A stretch of DNA of 64,000 nt from G963675935 sp963719005 (GCA_963719005.1 CAVRAR010000003.1:62001-126000), one strand, 5' to 3'. Shown: positions 1-9,798, counted from the first letter of the stretch. Notes: generated from the sequence alone by a model not told the origin. Translations and numbers: made by a program.

Positions 1-108
1 GTGCATCTGTACTGGCAAGTCGACGATCACCTTGTCGTCGATTACTTGCGAGATCGTCTCGGTGATTTCGACCGATTCGCGGCGGCGATCGGCGTGGCGG
101 CAAGGTAA
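1..108 (+). CDS. C-terminal fragment of an unidentified protein (5' end outside the window)
   Basis: An open frame runs from base 1 to a TAA at 106-108 and encodes 35 residues rich in D, R and hydrophobics. No motif is recognisable. The high third-position GC matches neighbouring genes, so it is probably the end of a real gene that starts upstream of the window. The next gene starts about 80 bases later on the same strand. Confidence 0.4.
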   Translation: MHLYWQVDDHLVVDYLRDRLGDFDRFAAAIGVAAR

Positions 109-185
109 TTGCGTGTCTGTCGCGGAGGCGAGCCGATGTCCGACGCCACACGTCGAATAGTCACCCCGCCGCCGGGACTGCATCC

Positions 186-1030
186 ATGAACACGCTCGAA
201 ATGACGCTGTTGGTGTGGATCGGCTCGCTGGCGGCCGGTTTTTTGGGGCGCTGACCGGCCTGGGCGGCGGCGTGGTGATCGTGCCCTTGCTGACGCTGGC
301 CTTCGGCGTCGATATCCGCTATGCCATCGGCGCCTCCTTGGTTTCGGTCATCGCCACGTCGTCGGGCGCGGCGGCGGCCTACGTGAAGGAGGGTTTTGCC
401 AATCTGCGGATCGGAATCTTCCTGGAGATGGCGACGACCGTCGGCGCACTGACGGGCGCTTCTCTGGCGGCGGAATTGCCGACAAAAGTCGTGGCGATCA
501 TCTTCGGCGTGGTGCTGGCGGCGTCGGCGTTCTTTTCGAGCCGCCCGCGTCGCCCCGGCACGGAGCAAGAGAAGCCCGACCCGCTGGCCTCTCGGCTGCG
601 GCTCGACGGCGTCTATCCGGGCGCAAACGGTCCGGTGCATTATTTCGTGCGGCGGGTTCCGGGCGGGTTCGGCCTGATGTTCGTCGCCGGCGCACTTTCC
701 GGCTTGCTCGGAATCGGGTCCGGCGCCCTGAAGGTGCTTGCCATGGACCAACTCATGCGCATCCCCTTCAAGGTATCGACGACAACCAGCAATTTTATGA
801 TCGGAGTGACGGCGGCGGCCAGCGCCGGCGTCTATCTGAATCGCGGATACCTGGATCCCGGCCTCGCCATGCCGGTCGTGCTCGGCGTGCTGCCCGGCGC
901 CCTGGTGGGTAGCAGGATCCTCAGCGGCGCGCAGCCGAGGCTGCTCCGACTGCTGTTTGCCGTGGTCATCCTCTTTCTTGCCGCCGAAATGATCTACGGC
1001 GGTTTGACGGGCAAAGTGGGGAAAGCATAA
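186..1030 (+). CDS. TauE/SafE-family sulfite/organic anion exporter (frameshifted)
   Basis: Predicted inner-membrane exporter of the TauE/SafE family, usually linked to sulfite, sulfonate or small organic anions. The family's duplicated glycine-rich motifs are both visible: GLGGGVVIVPLL near residue 25 and GLLGIGSGALKVL near residue 175, each in a hydrophobic half. The natural start is ATG 186 (MNTLEMTLLVWIG), but that frame hits TGA at 252. One base missing from the T6-G4 tract at 239-248 restores GFLGALTGLGGG and gives about 281 residues, the usual size. It is followed after one base by a DUF1634 gene, the classic partner. The family call is firm; the substrate is unknown. Confidence 0.85.
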
Positions 1031-1031
1031 G

Positions 1032-1430
1032 ATGTCGCAACGCCACAACCTGTCGGAAAAATGGAGCGATGAACGGCTCGACGTCGTCGTCGGCAATCTG
1101 TTGCGGACCGGCGTGCTGACGGCGGCCACCGTCGTGCTCGTAGGCGGAATCATTTTTCTCGTCCGGCACGGCCTTGCACTGCCGGACGTCAAGGCATTCC
1201 ACGGCGAGGCGTCCGAGCTGCGTTCGGTGAGCGGAATCATCGCCGGCGTCTTCGCGGGCCACGGACGGGGGCTAATCCAGTTGGGATTGCTGCTGTTGAT
1301 CGCTACGCCGGTGGCCAGGGTGGTGTTGCTGGCGTTGGGTTTTGCATTGCAGCGCGACCGGCTCTATGTGATCGTGAGCGTCGTCGTTCTAACGTTTCTC
1401 CTTTACGGCCTCTTTGGGGGCCGATTGTAA
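1032..1430 (+). CDS. DUF1634 membrane protein, partner of the TauE/SafE exporter
   Basis: A 132-residue protein with three hydrophobic helices: about residues 28-46, a central one ending in LLLIATPVARVVLLALGF, and a C-terminal one. The pattern of a short charged N-terminus, TM1, a loop, then P-V-A-R-V in TM2 is typical of DUF1634, which is commonly encoded directly beside TauE/SafE exporters. The ATG lies one base after the stop of the upstream gene, so the two are almost certainly co-transcribed and translationally coupled. It probably helps assemble or regulate the exporter; no activity has been assigned to the family. Confidence 0.8.
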   Translation: MSQRHNLSEKWSDERLDVVVGNLLRTGVLTAATVVLVGGIIFLVRHGLALPDVKAFHGEASELRSVSGIIAGVFAGHGRGLIQLGLLLLIATPVARVVLLALGFALQRDRLYVIVSVVVLTFLLYGLFGGRL

Positions 1431-1618
1431 CGGCCGATAGGGAAAATGGCAACGAAGTCTGATAAGGTGGGAAAAATGCAAAAAACAGCGCGGCCTCGAC
1501 GCCCGGTACATCGCCGCTGGATGTTTCGCGGGGGGGTTGAAACCCGGGGCGGCGCCGGCTATGAATAAGTGTGGTTTCAGGCGCAACCTTGTCCCCACTT
1601 CAGCGGAAGGTCGCATAT

Positions 1619-1852
1619 ATGGAAATTCAAAAAGGCGATCACGTATTGGTCAATGTGGCTCCCTTTATCGGTTTGGTGATGCGAGGCAGCGAGTCGATCC
1701 CTTGCGAGGTGCTCGACGTGGACGGCATTCAGGTGCATGTCCGCGTCGAACCGCCGTACCGCGGCGTTTCGCTGTGGGTCTTGTCGAGCTGGGTCGACGG
1801 CCGGCAGCGGCAAAAGCGAGAATTGCTCTCGTCGTTGGGCATGGCCGACTGA
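1619..1852 (+). CDS. Small hypothetical protein, 77 aa
   Basis: The ATG at 1619 opens a 77-residue protein beginning MEIQKGDHVLVNVAPFIG. Alternating hydrophobic and charged residues and the phrase GDHVLVNV suggest a small beta-barrel (SH3- or KOW-like) fold, but this is only an impression. An in-frame upstream GTG at 1571 would add 16 less convincing residues. It stands alone between repeats. Function unknown. Confidence 0.5.
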   Translation: MEIQKGDHVLVNVAPFIGLVMRGSESIPCEVLDVDGIQVHVRVEPPYRGVSLWVLSSWVDGRQRQKRELLSSLGMAD

Positions 1853-1862
1853 TTGGGTGACA

Positions 1863-1909
1863 CGCTCTGAAAGGGCGTGGCAGCCGGCGAATCACGCGCT
1901 TTCAGGGCG
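1863..1909. repeat. Imperfect intergenic hairpin
   Basis: The 17-base arms CGCTCTGAAAGGGCGTG (1863-1879) and CACGCGCTTTCAGGGCG (1893-1909) pair at 15 of 17 positions around a 13-base loop. It could act as a bidirectional terminator. A second imperfect palindrome (1935-1958, TAGTTCCGCC / CCGGGACTA) follows it; similar units recur elsewhere in the window. Confidence 0.5.
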
Positions 1910-1999
1910 TGCCACCCGCCATAAGTTCCGTTCATAGTTCCGCCTGAAGCCGGGACTACAAACGGCTGCTGGATACAACGTCGGTTGAAATGGAGCAAC

Positions 2000-3658
2000 A
2001 TGGACATTCCCGCCGAACGGCCGGATCGTGAGGAGCCCCTCGTCGCCACGCTGGTGGATGACGTCAAACCACCGCCCAAACCTCCCGCAGCAAGAATGCT
2101 CGACGAGCCGCCGCCGCGATGGCGCAAATTGTTCGTCACGATTCTGGCGGTCGTCCTCTGCGATCTGACGATTTACCGTGGGCATGGTTTCGCGGGCTAC
2201 GCCTTGCTGTTCTTCGCGGCGCCGCTGTTGCTGGCGATGGGATCGCCGCGACCGCGTTGCGGTCGGAGTTCCTGGCTCGTCGGCGCGATGCTCGTGGTTT
2301 TGGCGGCCAAACTGGTGTGGTGCGGCTGGGTCTTGCCCGTAATTGCCGGCTTCGCCCTGGTCGTCGCGTACGCCGCCGCTTTGTCCGGTTTGTGTCCTTA
2401 CGTGGTCGAGGTGGGCGTCTTTGCCTCGCAAACGATCGTGGCGGGCTATGAAGGCCTGATCCAGCACTGGCGGGCGTTGGATAAGCACGGGCCGGTGATC
2501 CAACGGGCAAAGTGGCTGAGCATCGCGCTGCCGCTGGCGGCTTTTTTCGCGTTCGGCCTGCTGTTCATTCTCGCCAATCCCGACCTGTTGACGTGGTTCG
2601 GCCAGTACGTGCAACAGCTTGCCACAATGTTGCGAGATTGGATTGCCCAGTTCGCCCCCAGCGTCTGGGAAGTGCTTTTTTGGGTGGCGGTGCTGTGGAT
2701 TGTGGTCGGCTTGCTGCGCCCGGCGGTCGGTCGGACCCTGTTGGGCGAAGAGATGTCGCGCAAGAAGCCGACCGGGCCCGATCAGCTCCTGCCGCCGTCG
2801 CCGGCCCCGCTGTACGCCGCGTTTCGCAACATGCTGGTCACCGTGATCGTTCTGTTCGCGATTTACCTGGTGTTTGAATTCAAGACGCTGTGGTTTCACG
2901 TGTTTCCCAAGGGGTTTTACTACTCGGGCTATGCGCACGAGGGCGCCGCGTGGCTGACGGTTGCGTTGGCGTTGGCCACGGCGATTCTTTCGCTTGTCTT
3001 CAGGGGGAGGATTCTCCACGATCCGCGATTGTCGCGGCTTCGTCGCCTGGCATGGCTCTGGTCGTTCGAGAATATCCTGCTGGCAACCGCCGTCTACCAC
3101 CGGCTCTACATTTACATCGGTTTCAACGGAATGACGCGGATGCGGATGGTGGGCATCTACGGGATGTCGGCGGTCGTGGTCGGCTTCATTCTCGTGGTCT
3201 GGAAGATCATTCAGAATCACGATTTCGTCTGGCTCATGCGCCGCCATCTCTGGACGCTGGCGGTGGCAGTCTATCTGTTCGCGATCACTCCCGTCGATGC
3301 GATCGTGACCAGCTATAACGTGCGGCGGATTCTCGGCGGCGATCCGGCCCCCTCGGTGCAGATCAGCGAGCATCCGATTAGCGCGGAAGGGGTCTTGCTG
3401 TTGCAGCCTCTGCTGGACTGCGAAGACGCGAAGATCCGGGAAGGGATCGCCGCGATGCTGGCCCAACGCCAGGCCGAGGCCCAGTCGCTCGCCGCCCAGC
3501 GCGAGCAAGAGGGGTGGACGACGTATCAGATCGCCGATCGGATGTTGCTCGATTCGCTCGATGCCTCCGCCGCCAAGTGGGCCAAGTACACGGCCGACCC
3601 CGCCCGCCGCAAAGCAGCCTGGAAGACGTTCAAGGACTACGCGTACCAGTGGTATTGA
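2000..3658 (+). CDS. DUF4173-type multi-pass membrane protein
   Basis: About 552 residues. A proline-rich cytosolic N-terminus of about 45 residues is followed by roughly ten hydrophobic helices and a soluble C-terminal region (about residues 440-552) that is rich in charged helices. The loop YIGFNGMTRMRMVGIYG and the long periplasmic spacing are typical of DUF4153/DUF4173 proteins. ATG 2000 is preferred over the in-frame TTG at 1985 because GGAG lies 4-8 bases upstream. The gene appears monocistronic between repeat-bearing gaps. No biochemical role is known for the family. Confidence 0.75.
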   Translation: MDIPAERPDREEPLVATLVDDVKPPPKPPAARMLDEPPPRWRKLFVTILAVVLCDLTIYRGHGFAGYALLFFAAPLLLAMGSPRPRCGRSSWLVGAMLVVLAAKLVWCGWVLPVIAGFALVVAYAAALSGLCPYVVEVGVFASQTIVAGYEGLIQHWRALDKHGPVIQRAKWLSIALPLAAFFAFGLLFILANPDLLTWFGQYVQQLATMLRDWIAQFAPSVWEVLFWVAVLWIVVGLLRPAVGRTLLGEEMSRKKPTGPDQLLPPSPAPLYAAFRNMLVTVIVLFAIYLVFEFKTLWFHVFPKGFYYSGYAHEGAAWLTVALALATAILSLVFRGRILHDPRLSRLRRLAWLWSFENILLATAVYHRLYIYIGFNGMTRMRMVGIYGMSAVVVGFILVVWKIIQNHDFVWLMRRHLWTLAVAVYLFAITPVDAIVTSYNVRRILGGDPAPSVQISEHPISAEGVLLLQPLLDCEDAKIREGIAAMLAQRQAEAQSLAAQREQEGWTTYQIADRMLLDSLDASAAKWAKYTADPARRKAAWKTFKDYAYQWY

Positions 3659-4110
3659 GGTGTTGCGAAAAGCACACGCGGTGGCGGTTCGATGGTGCTT
3701 TTCGACGACGTCGCGGCGGACGACTCCCGAAACAATCGCCGCGATTCCGTGCAATCCAGCGTCTCTTGCTCGCATCCCATCGTTTGGCACAAAACCTGCT
3801 GTTTCCTCCGGCGGCTCGTCGCATGGGCCGAAACGCCGTGCGAAAACGCAACACGCCGGAGGCCTCCGATGAAGACGCGGGGAGTAAAGTTGCTCGATCC
3901 GGTGCTCGAAACCGCTCAGATTGATTGGCTGGTCTTGCCCGTCCAGGAGTGTCGCGACGAAGAAGAGGAAGGGCGGGTGATTACCAGCCATTTCCGCAAG
4001 CCACACGAACCCTGGGGTCACAGCGGCGCGTTTGTCCTCCCGGTTCGCGTCCGCCGCAGCCGCTGGCGCGTGCTCTTCCGGCAGGAATCCGGTTTGGATA
4101 GCTGATCCGC
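3659..4110. other. Gap without a convincing gene
   Basis: About 450 bases. Several frames are open by chance because of high GC, but none has a ribosome-binding site or a recognisable motif. It may contain the remains of an older gene, since composition stays coding-like, but nothing could be identified. Confidence 0.4.
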
Positions 4111-4194
4111 GTAGTAGGCACACGCCGTGTGCCGTTCGATGGATGGCGTGATCCCGTGAAACCGGACGAACGGCACACGGCGTGTGCCTGCTAC
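4111..4194. repeat. Long inverted repeat at the 3' end of the formimidoyltransferase gene
   Basis: Two 27-base arms (4111-4137 and 4168-4194) match at 26 of 27 positions in inverted orientation, with a 30-base spacer. Each arm contains the palindrome CACACGCCGTGTG. The right arm includes the stop codon of the minus-strand gene that ends at 4191, so the transcript would end in this hairpin; a terminator or mRNA-end stabiliser is plausible. Confidence 0.75.
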
Positions 4195-5389
4195 TTTTCG
4201 GGCCGTAAGCCGATGACCTTCTCCTGCACGTCGAAGGGGCGAACGTCGCGCAGACCCATTGCATTGACGGCCACTTCCAGAATCTCGGCGGGGGAAATGT
4301 CGCAAGAACGCCCGTTCTTGGCGAGGTAAAATATTCCGGCCTCCAACAGAGCGGCATACGGGATCATGCCGATCAGTTCGCTGCCGGTGACCGCTAGTCC
4401 GCGATCGGCGGCCAATTGCCGGGCCCGTTCCAGCACGAGATGCGGCGGCGTGACGTGGTAATTCGTAAGGTTCATGGAAATCTGCGCCCTGGCATACTCC
4501 TCGACGTACCAGCCGATCGCCTTGCAAAACTTAAACTCGCCGGCGCGGCGGACGTTCTGGCCGATCACCTTCGGGTAGCTCGGAAGCACGTGAGCGGCCA
4601 GCTCGCGAAGCTCGTAACCGTGGGCCGTTCGGCAATGTTGCTCCGTGCTCTCCAACGTCGTTCCAACGAACTCGCAATTACCGCAGGGATAGTGGTTCTC
4701 GCCGTAGAGCAACGCCTCACCGTCGGCGTAGAAGGGCGAAGCGCCGGGCCGCCGGGCGACGCGGCCCCGTTCGCGCAGCTCGAACGCGATATCCGCGGCC
4801 GCCGCTTTGTCGCGGGTGTTCAAGGTGATGTTGAAGGCGATAAGAAACTCGCGGGCGCCGATGATCGTCGCTCCGCTGCGGTGGTTGAGAATCGCCGGGC
4901 CACAGTCGGGTGTCCAAAAGCCGTTGCTGAGCTTCTCGGCCAAGCCCTCGTACTCGCCGCGGCGGACATCGGCGAGATTTTTGCGGCCGGGGTCGTTGGC
5001 GGCGGCCTCGTAGAAATAGACGGGAATGCCAAGCTCGTCGCCCACGCGACGGCCGACGCGGCGGGCGATCGCCGCGCACTCTTCCAGGGTAACGCCCTCC
5101 AGTGGAACGAAGGGACAGACGTCGGTTGCGCCAAGGCGCGGATGCTCGCCGCGGTGTTCGCGCATGTCGATCACTTCGGCGGCTTTGGCGATCGCCCGAA
5201 ACGCCGCCTCGGCCGCCGCCTCAGGCGGCCGATGAACGTGACGACCGTCCGATTCGCGCTCGGCCCGGCGTCAACGTGCAGGAGTTTCACCCCCGGCACA
5301 GATTTCACGGCGTCGGCGATGGCCCCGATCTTGGCCTCGTCTCGGCCTTCGGAGAAATTGGGGACGCATTCGACGATCTTGGCTGGCAT
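4191..5389 (-). CDS. Glutamate formimidoyltransferase (FTCD N-terminal type) with zinc-finger-like insert; frameshifted
   Basis: Transfers the formimino group between N-formimino-L-glutamate and tetrahydrofolate (histidine catabolism / one-carbon metabolism). The start KIVECVPNFSEGRD and the block GEHPRLGATDVCPF are family signatures, as is QISMNLTNYHVTPPHLV in the C-terminal half. The frame breaks near 5230; restoring one C gives TFIGPPEAAAEAAF, the expected helix. The reconstructed length is about 399 residues, longer than the usual 300-330, because of an insert around residues 225-285 containing C-x2-C-x12-H-x4-H (C236, C239, H252, H257; DNA about 4620-4688), a C2H2 zinc-finger-like pattern. 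No cyclodeaminase domain follows. Confidence 0.88.
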
Positions 5390-5599
5390 TTCGATTTGTG
5401 CCGCACGGTTACGGCCAATTCAGGGACGGTCCGCCCCCGGCTCTGTTTCTTGTGAGGACTCGTTGCGTTCAACACGTTCTCCGGACTCACCATCGAGAGT
5501 GCAACCGAGCCGGAGCATTACGAGAGCCAGAACGGCTTCGAACTTGTGCGGCGGTGAGAAGAGCGCATCATCAATTCGGCGCAGCCAGTTGAACATGCT

Positions 5600-6166
5600 T
5601 CATTCCACCCCTTTGAAGTGCGCGCTGTCAACGTAGATGGCAAGGAACCTGAGCAGCAGTGTGGCGAGCTTCTTGGGATCGTCGACACGATCGAGAATGA
5701 TCCCTAGCATGTTGAGGGCGATGTTCTCTCTGCGCGAGTTGACAATAACACGAAACGGCATAAGGATCAGCATCTCGACGATTGAGCCGCTGAACAGCGC
5801 CCCCGAGCGCGCCGCAGAATCGCCGAAGGCGACTCCAGCAATGAGAATTGCCAGACCAGAGAGGAAAAATACAACGGCCATCCGATAGGAGAGCCGTTCA
5901 AGACGTCGGTTCTCGTCTAGCGCCTGAGAGACAATCTTTTGCGCATCGGCGAATTTAGGCGATCGCTTCTCGGACGTGAACTCATCGTATGCGCGACGAA
6001 CGTCGTACGCCGAGACCGTGCCAGTTCTCGAGAGCAAACTGGACTTCGCTTTTAGACGGTCCCGCAGTTCACGGAGAACCTCGTCCAACTCTTTGCCAGC
6101 CTCTTGACTAGGCAGCCATTCGGGATCGTCGGGCGGCGGTTTCCCCCTTGCGTGCGGTTCGGTCAT
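5600..6166 (-). CDS. Membrane-anchored protein with a histone-fold-like N-terminus
   Basis: 188 residues. The N-terminal half is soluble and helical: a long helix (about residues 20-48), then GTVSAYDVRRAYDEF, which resembles the loop and last helix of a histone fold. A charged helix leads into two hydrophobic segments (about 95-115 and 122-142), then a cytosolic helical tail. The transmembrane part (FSGSIVEMLILMPFRVIVNSR) is reminiscent of the membrane domain associated with bacterial TRADD-N proteins, at low certainty. AAAGGAGGGGG sits just upstream of the ATG. It overlaps the preceding gene by 59 bases, so the two are translationally linked. Function unknown. Confidence 0.55.
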   Translation of the reverse strand: MTEPHARGKPPPDDPEWLPSQEAGKELDEVLRELRDRLKAKSSLLSRTGTVSAYDVRRAYDEFTSEKRSPKFADAQKIVSQALDENRRLERLSYRMAVVFFLSGLAILIAGVAFGDSAARSGALFSGSIVEMLILMPFRVIVNSRRENIALNMLGIILDRVDDPKKLATLLLRFLAIYVDSAHFKGVE

Positions 6167-6380
6167 AAGCCCCCTCCTTTATGCGGCCGCGCAGATCGTC
6201 GAACAAGGTATGAGCGATGCACGCCTCAAGGTGCTTTATAGTGACAACCGACTCACCAGCTTGGCGGACGAGTTCAACGGCACGATCCATGAGCAACTGC
6301 CCGAAGCCTTGGCTGATGTCGAAGGCAAAATCGCTCGCTCGACCATCGATAACAACAGAATCTTCGACAATCGCTGACAT
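6108..6380 (-). CDS. Small histone-fold-like protein, 90 aa
   Basis: Start ATG at 6380 with a strong AAGGAGG seven bases upstream. Residues about 14-62 read as a long helix ending in AVELVRQAGES, a short loop VVTIK, and a helix HLEACIAHTLFDDL. This matches by eye the second helix, loop and third helix of archaeal-type histones (AVKLAKHAG..TIKAEDIELA). The first helix is short or missing, and the C-terminal tail is basic (RTARKGETAARRSR), as expected of a DNA-binding tail. It overlaps the membrane-anchored gene that follows. The fold is inferred; no search was possible. Confidence 0.5.
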   Translation of the reverse strand: MSAIVEDSVVIDGRASDFAFDISQGFGQLLMDRAVELVRQAGESVVTIKHLEACIAHTLFDDLRGRIKEGAYDRTARKGETAARRSRMAA

Positions 6381-6607
6381 TGTTCTTCCTCCTTGAAGCG
6401 AATGTGGCCCGAAAAGGGGGCCGTGAACGCACGGGAGAGTATAACATGGGCAGTTTTTGCGGGTCAATAGCAGGGACAACGGGCCTGTGGTGGCATTGGC
6501 AAAAACTCTCAGTGAGGGGGGCTTGTCTCTTCCAACAACTGCCCCCATACTTATCCTGACTTAACTGCGCGCGTAACAACTTCACTACCGGAGGCTCTGT
6601 CAATCAC

Positions 6608-8409
6608 GTGAATCAGCACCGCAAATTGCAGGAATGGGTCGACGAAATGGCTCGCCTATGTCAGCCCGACCGGATCGTTTGGATCGATGGCTCGGACGAA
6701 GAACGAGACCGCCTCACGCAGGAGGCCGTCGGCACTGGGGAACTGATCCTTTTGGACCAAAGGAGATACCCCGGCTGCCTCTACCACCGCACCGCCACCA
6801 ACGACGTGGCCCGAACCGAGCACCTCACCTACATTTGCAGCAAGCTCCGCGAAGACGCCGGGCCGACGAACAATTGGATGTCGCCCGAGGAGGGCTATCG
6901 CCGGGCGGGCGAGATTTTCGCCGGCTCGATGAAGGGACGAACGATGTACGTCATCCCCTTCTCGATGGGGCCCGTCGGCTCGCCGTTCAGCAAGATCGGC
7001 GTCGAATTGACCGACAGCATCTACGTCGTGCTGAACATGCGGATCATGGCCCATGTCGGCGCGGCCGTGCTGAAGCAGCTCGGCGCCGAGGGCGAGTTCA
7101 CCAGGTGTCTGCACGGCAAGGCCGATTTGGACATCAATCGCCGGCTGATCCTGCACTTTCCCGAAGACAACACCATCTGGAGCGTCGGCTCCGGCTACGG
7201 CGGCAACGTGCTATTGGGCAAGAAGTGCCTCGCCCTGCGCATCGCCAGCCACCTCGGCAAGCGCGAGGGCTGGATGGCCGAGCACATGCTGGTCATGGGT
7301 GTAGAGAGACCCGATGGCCGCGTCGAATACGTTGCCGCGGCCTTCCCCAGCGCGTGCGGCAAGACGAATCTCGCCATGATGATTCCGCCGGAAGGACTGA
7401 AGGCCAAAGGTTATCGCGTGTGGACCGTCGGCGACGACATCGCCTGGATGCGGATCGACACGGACGGGCGGCTTTGGGCCATCAACCCCGAAACCGGCTT
7501 CTTCGGCGTTGCCCCGGGAACAAATTCCCGCAGCAACCCGAACATGATGAAGACGATCGACCGCAACACGATCTACACGAACGTCGTGCTGACCAACGAC
7601 GGCGGGGTTTGGTGGGAGGGGGGCGAAGGCGAGCCGCCCGCCGAAGGCTGGGACTGGCAGGGCCGCCCCTGGAAGCCCGGCATGAAGGACGAGAAGGGCA
7701 AGCCGGTTCTCGGCGCGCATCCCAACTCCCGCTTCACCGCGCCGTTGACGCAGTGCCCCTCGCATTCGCACCGCTTGGAGCACCACCACGGCGTGCCAAT
7801 TTCTGCGATTCTCTTTGGCGGCCGTCGGACCCATCTGACCCCGTTGGTCTACGAGGCGTTCGATTGGGATCACGGGGTGTTCATCGGGGCGACAATGGCC
7901 TCGGAGCGCACGGCCGCCCAGGTCGGCGCCGTCGGCGAGGTGCGGCGCGATCCGATGGCGATGCTGCCTTTCTGCGGCTATCACATGGGCGACTATTTCG
8001 AGCACTGGCTGAACATGGGCCACCGCATGGCCAAGCCGCCAAAGATTTTCCACGTCAATTGGTTCCGCACCGACGACGACGGTAATTTCCTCTGGCCCGG
8101 CTACGGCGACAACCTGCGGGTGATCGAGTGGATTCTCGGCCGCTGCCGCGGCGAGGCCGACGCCGTGAAAACGCCGATCGGCTACGTCCCCACGCCCGAG
8201 AGCCTCGATCTCACCGGCATCGATATTCCGCAAGAATCGCTCGCCATGCTGCTGACGGTCAACCGTGCCGATTGGTATCAGGAAACCGAGGAGGTCGCGA
8301 GCTTCTTCCACACCTTCGGCAAGCGGCTCCCGCATGTTCTCTGGGAGCAACTCGAGAATCTGCGGCAAGAGCTTCGGGCGCCGATTTCGCTGTTGAAGCC
8401 GGGAGCCCA
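6608..8409 (+). CDS. pckG: Phosphoenolpyruvate carboxykinase, GTP type
   Basis: Catalyses oxaloacetate + GTP to PEP + CO2 + GDP, the entry to gluconeogenesis. All landmarks are present: the P-loop FPSACGKTNLAM near residue 247, GDDIAWM, the NPNMMKTI loop, FFGVAPGT, and the C-terminal lid region rich in aromatic residues. The start is GTG 6608, with GGAGG 13 bases upstream. The PEPCK domain ends around 8385 (LWEQLENLRQEL), but the frame has no stop there. It runs into the N-terminus of the downstream aminotransferase and then, after a frameshift, to 8656. A one-base shift would end PEPCK at TGA 8394-8396, so the read-through is probably an indel artefact. Confidence 0.92.
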
Positions 8410-9738
8410 AATCCGCCCTTTTGCGGCTGAACTCAACGCCGTAATCGAACGCGAGAACCCGCACATCTTCGCGATGCTCTCGGAGTTGGGCAAGAGGATG
8501 TATTTCCCCAAGGGCATCTTGCGCAGAGCGCCGAGGCGAAGGAGAAGGCGAAGCGTTACGACGCCACGATCGGCATCGCCCGCGAAAACGGCAAGCCAAT
8601 GTTCCTGCCGTCGATCATGCAATACTTCAACGACCTCAGCCCGGCCGAGGCGCTGACGTATGCCCCCGCGACCGGCAGGCCCGACCTGCGCAAAAAATGG
8701 CGTGAGGAACTGCTGCGGAAGAATCCGAGTCTGGCCGGCAAGACGTTTTCGACGCCGATCGTCACCGGCGGCGTTACGCACGCGCTGAGTCTGGTCGCCG
8801 ATCTGTTTGTCGACAAGGGCGAGATGGTGATGCTGCCCGACAAGTACTGGGAGAACTACGAATTGCTCTTCGGCGTGCGCCATCAGGCGCAGATTGCGAT
8901 CTTTCCTTTCTTCAACGCCGCCGGCGGCTTCAACATCGAGGCGCTCCGCCAGGCGTTGGCGACTCGTGCCGGAAGCTGGAAGACCGTGCTGGTGCTGAAC
9001 TTCCCCAACAATCCGACCGGCTACTCCGCCACCGATTCGGAACTGAATCAGATCGCGGCGGTGCTGACAGAGGCCGCCGAAACCGGCCGCAACTTGGTGG
9101 TCGTGACCGACGACGCCTACTTCGGGCTGTTCTACGGCGACGATGTGGCCCGCGAGTCGTTGTTCGCCCGATTGGCCGGCGCCCACGAGCGCCTCTTGGC
9201 GGTGAAGGTTGACGGGCCGACCAAGGAGCAGTTCGTTTGGGGGTTCCGCATGGGAATGCTGACGTTCGGCTCGCGTGCCTTCCACAGCAGCGAATCGCTC
9301 TACCAAGCCCTCGAAAAGAAGACGGCCGGCGCGATCCGCAGCTCGGTCTCGAATTGCTCGCACGTCGCCCAATCGGTGTTGGCCAAGGCGATGTCGAACC
9401 CCGCGATGCTAGGCGAACACGGCCAGAAGCGGGATCTACTCCAATCCCGGGCGAAGAAGGTCCATGCCATCCTCGCTTCGCCCCAATTCGCCGGTCTCTG
9501 GGAGCCATATCCCTTCAACGCCGGCTATTTTATGTGTGTGAAGCTCAAGGGCATCGACGCCGAGGTTTACCGCAAGCATCTGCTCGAAAAGTACGGTGTT
9601 GGCGTGATCGCGGACGGCGAGCGCGACATCCGCATCGCGTTTTCCTCGGTCGATGAGGACCAGTTGGAAGACCTCTACAGCGTGTTGGCCACCGCTGCCC
9701 GCGAGCTGCTCGATGCCCAAGGGGGGGCGAAGACGTAA
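8410..9738 (+). CDS. Class I/II PLP-dependent aminotransferase (frameshifted)
   Basis: Fold-type I aminotransferase. The first ~38 residues (AAELNAVIERENPHI, ELGKRMYFPKGI) lie in the PEPCK frame. One T is missing near 8520; restoring it gives SQSAEAKEKAKRYDATIG and joins the main frame, which ends at 9738. The body has the substrate region LTYAPATGRPDLRKKW, the FPNNPTG loop, a DDAYFG aspartate and the PLP lysine in GPTKEQFVWGFRMG. No ATG exists at the beginning; a GGAG followed by ATC at 8410 marks the likely start, or the start codon is mis-called. Amino-acid specificity is not evident. It is transcribed with pckG, suggesting a keto-acid/amino-acid link. Confidence 0.82.
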
Positions 9739-9773
9739 CACTTCGACCAGCAGCGACGATTGTGTTTACCACT

Positions 9774-9798
9774 CGTTCCCATGCTCCGCGTGGGAACG
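9774..9798. repeat. Short palindromic intergenic repeat
   Basis: The arms CGTTCCCA and TGGGAACG are separated by nine bases and form a compact hairpin just downstream of the aminotransferase gene. The same motif type is widespread in bacterial intergenic regions. It may serve as a terminator for the pckG-aminotransferase unit. Confidence 0.5.

Noticed and set aside
1892..4357. An 821-codon open frame on the minus strand opposite the DUF4173 gene
   Set aside because: It is antisense to a convincing membrane-protein gene, has Arg/His-rich low-complexity composition and no motif; long antisense frames are expected in high-GC sequence.
7211..8599. A 462-codon minus-strand frame opposite pckG
   Set aside because: Mirror image of PEPCK codon usage; no motif or ribosome-binding site.
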